NCBI GenBank assembly: GCA_947455695.1
Contig: CANGRN010000007.1
Location: forward strand, 1-13,847
DNA length: 13,847 nt
Direction of reading: 5' to 3'
From: Alphaproteobacteria bacterium
GTDB taxonomy: Bacteria; Pseudomonadota; Alphaproteobacteria; Micropepsales; Micropepsaceae
Shown here: positions 7,075 through 12,545 of the stretch, piece after piece
Position numbering within the stretch: the first letter of the stretch is position 1
How the letters are laid out: each line of letters starts with the position of its first letter
Made by a program: the position numbers and the translations under genes
Notes under the pieces: model-generated
Told to the model about the DNA's origin: nothing
The model's database searches: none
What the model saw: only the letters and a program-made list of their open reading frames with translations

Positions 7075-8102
7075 AGGAGTTCGGCGTCTTCCTGCCCATC
7101 GCAAACGGCGGCTGGATCGTCAGCCGCAACACCCCGGTGCTGGATGGCGGCTGGGAACAGAACCGGCAGGCCGCGCTGCTGGCCGAGGCCGAAGGCCTGG
7201 ATTTTGTCATGGCGATGGGCAAGTGGCGCGGCTTTGGCGGCGACACCGGCCATTGGGGCCGTAGCCTGGAAGCGGTCACCATGCTGGCGGGCATCGCCGC
7301 GATTACCAGCCGGGTAAAAGTCTGGGCCACCTTGCACACGATCCTGCACAATCCGGCGGTGGCGGCGAAGATGATCGCGACCCTGGATCACATCTCCGGG
7401 GGCCGCGCCGGGCTGAACATCGTGGCCGGCGCTTACCGTGGTGAATTCGAGCAAATGGATGCCTGGGATGCCTCGCTGGACCATGATGCGCGCTACGACC
7501 TGACCGAGGAATGGACCAAAATCGTCAAGCGGCTCTGGACCGAGCCCAGCGTGTCCTTCAAGGGCAAGTTTTTCGATTTCCGGGATTGCGTCAGCGAGCC
7601 CAAGCCGCTGCAAACCCCATTCCTGATCTGCGCCGGTCAATCCCAGCGCGGCTTTGAATTTTCCGTGCGCGAGGCGGATGGCTGCTTTATCGGCGGCCGC
7701 GACGAAGGCGAGATCCGCGAAGCCTCGCGCCGGGCCAGGGCGCTGGCGGCGGAACTGGGCAAGACCATCCGCACCTATTGCATGATGACGGTCATCACCG
7801 CGCCGACCGATACGGAAGCCGAAGCACGGGCGCAGACGTATAAAGACGGCCTGGACGAGGGCGCGGTGCTGGGCATGTTGCAAAGCTATGGCGTTGAAGG
7901 AAATGCCATGACCGCGCGGGCGCAGGGCGCGTTCATGACCCAGACGGCGGTGGGTGCGCCTGCCACCTGCGCCGCCAAGATCGAAGCCTTTCTGAGGGAC
8001 TGCGAGATCGACGGACTGATGTTCATCTTCGACGATTATGCCGACGGTCTGCGCGTCACCGGGCGTGAAATTCTTCCTGTCCTGCGCAAGGCTTTCGCAT
8101 GA
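7071..8102 (+). CDS. RutA-like flavin-dependent monooxygenase (LLM / bacterial luciferase family)
   Basis: The 343-residue protein follows E. coli RutA, the FMNH2-dependent pyrimidine monooxygenase, nearly end to end. Matching blocks are GVFLPIANGGW, KWRGFGG, LEAVTMLAGIAAITSRVKV, HISGGRAGLNIVAG, EFEQM, LICAGQSQRGFEFS and a C-terminal MFIFDDY. RutA opens uracil to ureidoacrylate through a flavin-N5-peroxide. The two residues linked to that chemistry, Thr105 and Asn134 of RutA, correspond here to T87 and N116. Trp139 of RutA aligns with Ala121, so the pocket differs and uracil is not assured. ATGA overlaps at both ends tie it to the transporter and the hydrolase. No flavin reductase (rutF) is present, so FMNH2 must come from elsewhere. 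I infer a monooxygenase opening a cyclic amide or another N-heterocycle. An unrelated sulfone- or amine-oxidising member of the same family is the main alternative. Confidence 0.9.
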   Translation: MKEFGVFLPIANGGWIVSRNTPVLDGGWEQNRQAALLAEAEGLDFVMAMGKWRGFGGDTGHWGRSLEAVTMLAGIAAITSRVKVWATLHTILHNPAVAAKMIATLDHISGGRAGLNIVAGAYRGEFEQMDAWDASLDHDARYDLTEEWTKIVKRLWTEPSVSFKGKFFDFRDCVSEPKPLQTPFLICAGQSQRGFEFSVREADGCFIGGRDEGEIREASRRARALAAELGKTIRTYCMMTVITAPTDTEAEARAQTYKDGLDEGAVLGMLQSYGVEGNAMTARAQGAFMTQTAVGAPATCAAKIEAFLRDCEIDGLMFIFDDYADGLRVTGREILPVLRKAFA

Positions 8103-8656
8103 CGGCCGGCCGTACCGCGCTGCTGGTGATCGATTGCCAGGTGGACTTCGGCAGCCCCAATGGCGAGATGGCGTGCCGCGGCATGGACATGACCGCGCCG
8201 CAAGCGGCGTTGGGGAACGCCGAAAGCCTGGTGGAAGCCGCGCGCGCCGCAGGCGTCAAAGTCATCTTCGTGCGGCTGCTGACACCATCGGGCGGGGACG
8301 AAGCGCTGTGCGTGGAAGGCACGCGCGGTGCCGACTTTATCGGACCGCAGCCCCAGGCTGGTGAGGCCGTGGTGTCCAAGACCCGCTACAGCGCCTTCGC
8401 CCGCACCGGCCTGGCCGAGCAGTTGCAAGCCGCTGGCGTCGACACGCTGGTGCTGGCCGGCCTGACCACGGAATGCTGCGTGGCGTCCTCGGCCTGGGAT
8501 GGGTTCGAGCGGGATTTCCAGATCGTCATCGCGTCGGATGCCTGCGCCGCCTATGAACCGGACCTGCACCGCCACGCCCTGCAGGCGCTGGAAATGAGCG
8601 GCGCCATGATTGTCTCCAGTGCGGTCCTTGCGGCTGGCTGGAAGAAATCCCTTTAG
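8099..8656 (+). CDS. isochorismatase-family cysteine hydrolase, RutB-like
   Basis: The 185-residue protein shows the family triad: D12 in VIDCQVDFG, K94 in VSKTRYSAF, and the nucleophile C127 in ECCVASSAWDGF, preceded by the residue pair that usually forms a cis-peptide. RutB, which hydrolyses (peroxy)ureidoacrylate to aminoacrylate, carbon dioxide and ammonia, has the same triad and a matching C-V-x-S-x-x-D-G-F block. The protein is shorter than RutB (about 230 residues), so a close functional match is unproven; N-carbamoyl amidases and nicotinamidases are alternatives. It starts inside the stop of the monooxygenase gene (ATGA), which makes consecutive steps likely: ring opening followed by amide or carbamate hydrolysis, in the cytoplasm. 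It ends the run; no terminator hairpin is visible before the receptor promoter region. Confidence 0.9.
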   Translation: MTAGRTALLVIDCQVDFGSPNGEMACRGMDMTAPQAALGNAESLVEAARAAGVKVIFVRLLTPSGGDEALCVEGTRGADFIGPQPQAGEAVVSKTRYSAFARTGLAEQLQAAGVDTLVLAGLTTECCVASSAWDGFERDFQIVIASDACAAYEPDLHRHALQALEMSGAMIVSSAVLAAGWKKSL

Positions 8657-8685
8657 AAACAAATCACTAACAAAAATGTGAGACC

Positions 8686-8709
8686 ACAAGTACTACTTGT
8701 TGGACAAGT
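8686..8709. promoter_or_regulatory. triple half-site operator candidate upstream of the TonB receptor
   Basis: ACAAGT (8686-8691), ACTTGT (8695-8700) and ACAAGT (8704-8709) are perfect alternating half-sites with exact three-base spacers, giving two overlapping 15-base inverted repeats with a nine-base period. They lie in an AT-rich pocket of an otherwise GC-rich window, 51 bases before the preferred receptor start. GntR/FCD regulators bind short inverted repeats of this general kind, and the regulator at 5175 is the nearest candidate. Binding is inferred. Confidence 0.65.
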
Positions 8710-8715
8710 GACGTA

Positions 8716-8733
8716 AAATGTTACATGACATTT
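8716..8733. promoter_or_regulatory. second inverted repeat in the receptor promoter region
   Basis: AAATGT (8716-8721) and ACATTT (8728-8733) form a perfect inverted repeat around six bases, directly after the triple half-site element. TAAAAT at 8714-8719 could be a -10 box, but no convincing -35 is seen at a standard distance. It may be a second protein site, a weak mRNA hairpin, or simply promoter AT-richness. Confidence 0.4.
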
Positions 8734-8759
8734 CGGCTGGGAATGACTATGTACGCGCC

Positions 8760-11126
8760 ATGAGAATGAGACTGATTGTTTGGGCGGGGCTCGCCGGGTT
8801 GGCGGCTGCCATGCCTGCGCGGGCGCAGGGCGTGGAATCGGTGACGGTGACCGGCGATCCGGTTCACTTGCTGCAGGCCGGCAGCAACACGGCGGCCTTC
8901 GGGCTGGACAAGCCGCTGATCGAAACCCCGCGCAGTCTCACCCTGGTCAGCGACACCACCGTGGCGCGGTACGGCATCACCGGCGTCAATGATCTGACCG
9001 CCATCACGCCGTCGGCCTATACAGCCAGCTATTATGGTGTCGAAGGTGCGGTGTCGCTGCGCGGCACCCTGGCGGAGAATTACTTCCGCGGCTTCAAGCG
9101 GGCCGAGAACCGCGGCACCTATTCGACGCCGCTCAGCGATGCGGCCGGCATCGAGATCCTGCGCGGCCCGCCATCGCCCATCTATGGCGTGGGCAAAGTC
9201 GGCGGGCTGGTCAACTTCATTCCCAAATCCACTGCCGCCAGCGATGCACCGGGCGGCGAAGTCACCGTCACCTATGGCAGCTATTCCAAGCGCAACGCCA
9301 CCGCCCAGATCAGCGCACCGGTCGATATCGGTGGGGCGGCCGGCGGCATCCACGCCTATGGCGAGGTGGACGACAGCTACAGCTTCTATCGCGGCATCCA
9401 TCCCAGCCATCAGCTGGTGGAATTGTCCGGCAACCTGGCCGACGGCGACTGGTCCTTTGCCGCCGACTATATGTACTACCACTCCAATGGCGACGTGCAG
9501 ACGCCGGGCTGGAACCGGCTGACCCAGGCGCTGATCGACAATGGCACCTACATCACCGGCCGCAACACCTCGCTGAAGGACGCCGACGGCAATGGCCGGC
9601 TGACGCTGAATGAGCTGGGCGGCAATCCTTATTTCTTCGATCCCAAATTCGTGGCGCTGGCCTGTGCCGGCTGCAGCGACGCCGCGCACAAGCTGGATAC
9701 GGGGGTGGGCACCACCACCATCGGTCCGCGCACCGTCTATATCGCCAGGGGCGTGGATTTTTCGGGCACCGCCACCCACACCGTTATTCTGGAAGCGGCC
9801 AAGGTGCTGGGCGAAGGCGAAAGCCTGCGCCTGCAACTGTTCGGCGACAGTTTGGAGAATGACCGGTTTGTCTCTTACGGCTTTCCCGGTTCCTACCGCA
9901 CCCAGATCGGCGAGGCGCGGCTGCGCTATGATCTCAAGCGCGACTTCGGCCTTCTGAAAACCCAGACGGTGGCCGGCGGCTCCTATCGGTATGTCCATGC
10001 CATCGGCAAGGAGAGCTTCAACAGCGGCGCCATCGCCCTGGACCGGCGCGACATTTCCGTTGGGCCGGCCGCCAACGACATCATCGACTCGCCGTTCAAT
10101 GTCGATCCGGCCGGTGTGGTGGGGCTGGGTTGGGAAAATGATGTGCGCACCAACACATCCGATGCCGGTGCGTTCGTCACCAGCGATCTTGTCTGGGACG
10201 ACAGTCTCGATCTGACCGTGGGCAGCCGCTACGACGATTATACCGTGCGCTCGGTGGATGCCGGGGTGCTGGCCTATGCGCCGGGCTCGGGGCGCGGCCA
10301 TGACGGACGTTTCACCTGGTCGGCCTCGCTGTCTTACAAAACGCCCTGGGGCCTTGTGCCTTACGTCACCACGGCCAAGTCCTCGGCGATGGAGATCGGC
10401 CAGGCGTCCCAGGTTTCCACCAGCCTGCTGGCCAGCAATGCCTGGCTGTCGAACAGTTTCCTCAACGAAGCCGGGGTGAAGTTCACTGCCCTGGACGATC
10501 ACCTGCAGGGCAGCCTGGACTGGTACGTCCAGAACCGGACCCAGCTGGTGCAGGGCGGCGGCGTCACCAGCGTGCGCGGCACCCGCGCCAAGGGCGCCGA
10601 ACTGGAGCTGCGCTATGTCGCTACGCCCAATCTCAGCCTGACCCTGGCAGGCTCGCTGCAGCACACCACCATCAAGGGCCCGGACAAGAGCTTCTCCTAT
10701 GTGCCGGCGCGCAGCTATGGCGTCACCCCGCAGAATGGCTTTGGCGGCAGCTATGTCGTGTTTGATTTTTCGAGCCTGCCGGGACGCGGCGGGGATTATG
10801 AAGACACGCTGGTGCCGCATGCCGTGATCAGCCCCTATCTCACCTGGACCAGCGATCCGCAGGACTGGGGCGTATGGGGCGGCACGCTCGGCGGCACCTA
10901 TGTCGGTCACACCCAGCAGACCGTGCCGGGCCCGATCGTCTATCCGTCTTATGTCACGATAAACGCCAGCGGCTTTGCCCAATGGGATGTATGGGAAACC
11001 GATGTGAACGTGAACAATCTGGGGGACGAGCGCTATTTCACGCCCGGCGCCGACACCTACGCCAATCTCAGCGCCCTGCCGGGCATCGGACGGTTCTGGA
11101 AAGTCACCTTCAAGCGGTTGTTCTAG
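8760..11126 (+). CDS. TonB-dependent outer-membrane receptor
   Basis: I prefer ATG 8760, which gives MRMRLIVWAGLAGLAAAMPARAQ as a normal signal peptide. The upstream ATG 8718 adds 14 polar residues encoded inside the repeat-rich promoter region. From 8760 the protein has 788 residues, typical of the family. A TonB-box-like VESVTVTG follows the leader, then the plug (about 35-165) with ETPRSLTLVSD, IEILRGPPSPIYG and GGLVNFIPKS. The rest is the beta-barrel, ending in the C-terminal Phe needed for outer-membrane insertion. There is no N-terminal signalling (STN) domain, so it does not sense through a sigma regulator. The plug resembles siderophore receptors, but no Fur-type box is visible, and oligotrophic alphaproteobacteria use such receptors for many organic substrates. 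Residues 274-285 form an EF-hand-like loop, followed by C302/C305. Its position after the catabolic run suggests it imports that substrate. Confidence 0.93.
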   Translation: MRMRLIVWAGLAGLAAAMPARAQGVESVTVTGDPVHLLQAGSNTAAFGLDKPLIETPRSLTLVSDTTVARYGITGVNDLTAITPSAYTASYYGVEGAVSLRGTLAENYFRGFKRAENRGTYSTPLSDAAGIEILRGPPSPIYGVGKVGGLVNFIPKSTAASDAPGGEVTVTYGSYSKRNATAQISAPVDIGGAAGGIHAYGEVDDSYSFYRGIHPSHQLVELSGNLADGDWSFAADYMYYHSNGDVQTPGWNRLTQALIDNGTYITGRNTSLKDADGNGRLTLNELGGNPYFFDPKFVALACAGCSDAAHKLDTGVGTTTIGPRTVYIARGVDFSGTATHTVILEAAKVLGEGESLRLQLFGDSLENDRFVSYGFPGSYRTQIGEARLRYDLKRDFGLLKTQTVAGGSYRYVHAIGKESFNSGAIALDRRDISVGPAANDIIDSPFNVDPAGVVGLGWENDVRTNTSDAGAFVTSDLVWDDSLDLTVGSRYDDYTVRSVDAGVLAYAPGSGRGHDGRFTWSASLSYKTPWGLVPYVTTAKSSAMEIGQASQVSTSLLASNAWLSNSFLNEAGVKFTALDDHLQGSLDWYVQNRTQLVQGGGVTSVRGTRAKGAELELRYVATPNLSLTLAGSLQHTTIKGPDKSFSYVPARSYGVTPQNGFGGSYVVFDFSSLPGRGGDYEDTLVPHAVISPYLTWTSDPQDWGVWGGTLGGTYVGHTQQTVPGPIVYPSYVTINASGFAQWDVWETDVNVNNLGDERYFTPGADTYANLSALPGIGRFWKVTFKRLF
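9579..9614 (+). other. EF-hand-like calcium-binding loop within the TonB receptor
   Basis: The twelve codons read D-A-D-G-N-G-R-L-T-L-N-E. Positions 1, 3, 5, 6, 8 and 12 (Asp, Asp, Asn, Gly, Leu, Glu) meet the EF-hand consensus exactly. By its place in the barrel it should lie in a large outer loop. A Cys-x-x-Cys pair follows (residues 302 and 305). Metal binding is inferred from the pattern. Confidence 0.6.
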
Positions 11127-11154
11127 CGCGCGGGGGGCGGGTAGGCTCCCGGCC

Positions 11155-12387
11155 ATGAAAAAGCTTCTCGCTCTTCTGTTTTTGCTGCCCGTTTCGGCCC
11201 ACGCCGCCGACAGCGCCTGGGTGCAGGCCACCGCCACCGGCTATGAAGCGCGGCTGGTCACCGGGCAATCTGCTTGCCCCGTCCTGCACACGCCCAAGGG
11301 CGATGCGCCGATGACGGTGCGCGCGCCCGCCAATGCAAACTTCCCGCTGGTCTGCGCCGCGGCGATCCCTGCCGGTACGGCCAGCGCCATGGTGGCGGGC
11401 ATCGCCTTGCCGGTGCCGGTGGCCGATCCGCAGCGCATTCTGGTGCTGGGCGATACCGGCTGCCGCATCAAGGGCGCGGCGCTGCAGGCCTGCAACGATC
11501 CCGCCCAATGGCCTTTCCCGCAATTGGCGGCCGCCGCGGCCGGGCTGAAACCCGACCTGATCGTCCATGTCGGCGATTATCTTTATCGCGAAAGCGCCTG
11601 TCCGCCGGGCAATGCCGGCTGCGCCGGCTCGCCCTGGGGCGACAACTGGATCACCTGGGCTGCGGACTTCTACACAACTGCCGCGCCACTGCTGGCATCG
11701 GCGCCCATGGTCCTGGTGCGCGGCAATCATGAAGACTGCAGCCGTGCCGGTGCAGGGTGGGAACGCCTGCAAGGACCCGGCATCGCTGAGCCCTGCACGG
11801 TGCATGATCCGCTCTATACCGTGGCAGCCGGGCCGTTGACCCTGGCGGTGCTGGACGATGCGGTTTCGGGCGAGACCGATTTGGACCGCACCGCCGCCCG
11901 CACCTATGCCAGCGAACTGGCGGGCCTGGTCAAGGCAAAGGCGCCGGTCTGGCTGATCCATCACCGGCCGACCTGGGCAGCGATCACCGGGCCGCTGGGC
12001 ATTCCCATCGGCGGCAACCTGACCTTGATGGAAGGCTCAAATCTCAATGCCATCAGGGGGGCGGCGCTGATCCCGCGCCCGGTCGAGCTGATGCTGTCCG
12101 GCCATATCCATACCTTCGAGAGCATCAACTACAACAAGGGCGTGCCGCCCCAGATCGTGGCCGGCAATGGCGGCGACAAGCTGGACGTGACCCCGACGAA
12201 CCTGCGCGGCACCCAGTTCCTGGGCCATACCGGCGTCAAGGTGCTGGACGGTCTGTCCGTCGGCGGCTTCGGCTTCCTGTTGATGACCCGCGGCGGCGAT
12301 GGCTGGACCATCGACCTGTATGATTCGGCGGGAAGCAAAACTCGCACCTGCCGCTTCGCCAACCGCCGTCTCGACTGCCCGGCCTAA
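11155..12387 (+). CDS. exported metallophosphoesterase (calcineurin-like, purple-acid-phosphatase-type motifs)
   Basis: The 410-residue protein starts with a signal peptide (MKKLLALLFLLPVSAHA, cleavage about residue 18). All five metal-site blocks of class I metallophosphoesterases are present in order: GDTG (D100), GDYLY (D141, fitting GDxxY), GNHE (N191, H192), the VxxH block in VWLIHH (H269) and GHIH (H317, H319). The first block is GDxG rather than DxH, and with GDxxY this points to the purple-acid-phosphatase side of the family: a dinuclear metal centre that hydrolyses phosphate esters in the periplasm. Ten cysteines, an even number and all in the mature part, suggest disulfide bonds. 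The N-terminal 80 residues are a separate poorly conserved region. It begins 28 bases after the receptor stop, without a clear ribosome site or terminator between, so it may be on the same transcript. The phosphate substrate is unknown. Confidence 0.9.
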   Translation: MKKLLALLFLLPVSAHAADSAWVQATATGYEARLVTGQSACPVLHTPKGDAPMTVRAPANANFPLVCAAAIPAGTASAMVAGIALPVPVADPQRILVLGDTGCRIKGAALQACNDPAQWPFPQLAAAAAGLKPDLIVHVGDYLYRESACPPGNAGCAGSPWGDNWITWAADFYTTAAPLLASAPMVLVRGNHEDCSRAGAGWERLQGPGIAEPCTVHDPLYTVAAGPLTLAVLDDAVSGETDLDRTAARTYASELAGLVKAKAPVWLIHHRPTWAAITGPLGIPIGGNLTLMEGSNLNAIRGAALIPRPVELMLSGHIHTFESINYNKGVPPQIVAGNGGDKLDVTPTNLRGTQFLGHTGVKVLDGLSVGGFGFLLMTRGGDGWTIDLYDSAGSKTRTCRFANRRLDCPA

Positions 12388-12396
12388 ATTATTTTC

Positions 12397-12453
12397 GCAG
12401 GCGTGATTCTACTCACCGCTTTGTCATGGTCCCGCCGCGATTCGCGCGCCTGC
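12397..12453. repeat. widely spaced inverted repeat in the metallophosphoesterase/macroglobulin gap
   Basis: GCAGGCG at 12397-12403 and CGCCTGC at 12447-12453 are perfect complements separated by 43 bases. No T-run follows, so it is not a standard terminator. A loose 3'-end structure or chance in GC-rich DNA are both possible. Confidence 0.25.
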
Positions 12454-12479
12454 TTGCACTAGGCTTCTCGCGCTAGAAT
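12454..12479 (+). promoter_or_regulatory. Caulobacter-type housekeeping promoter candidate for the macroglobulin gene
   Basis: TTGCACT at 12454-12460 is followed after 11 bases by GCTAGAAT at 12472-12479. The -10 matches seven of eight positions of the Caulobacter consensus GCTANAWC, and the spacing lies in its 10-14 range. The predicted leader of about 60 bases holds GCCGA/TCGGC arms that could form a small hairpin before the ribosome site AAGGGAA (12534-12540). Confidence 0.55.
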
Positions 12480-12545
12480 CTGGGGCAGGAGCACCGGCCA
12501 GCCGAGCGCAGCGACGGCGTCGGCCGTGCGGCCAAGGGAAAAAGC

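Noticed and set aside
5629..7104. 491-codon minus-strand frame rich in Gln, Arg and Gly
   Set aside because: Antisense to the MFS transporter; its composition is what hydrophobic codons give when read in reverse.
8652..8664. TTTAGAA resembling half of an Irr/ICE iron-control element before the receptor
   Set aside because: The second arm (TTCTAAA) is absent and the sequence includes the hydrolase stop codon.
11127..11154. G/C-rich stretch after the TonB receptor as a terminator
   Set aside because: Only a four-pair CGGG/CCCG match and no T-run.
8721..11237. 838-codon open frame on the minus strand
   Set aside because: Antisense shadow of the TonB receptor; low-complexity composition and no recognisable motif.
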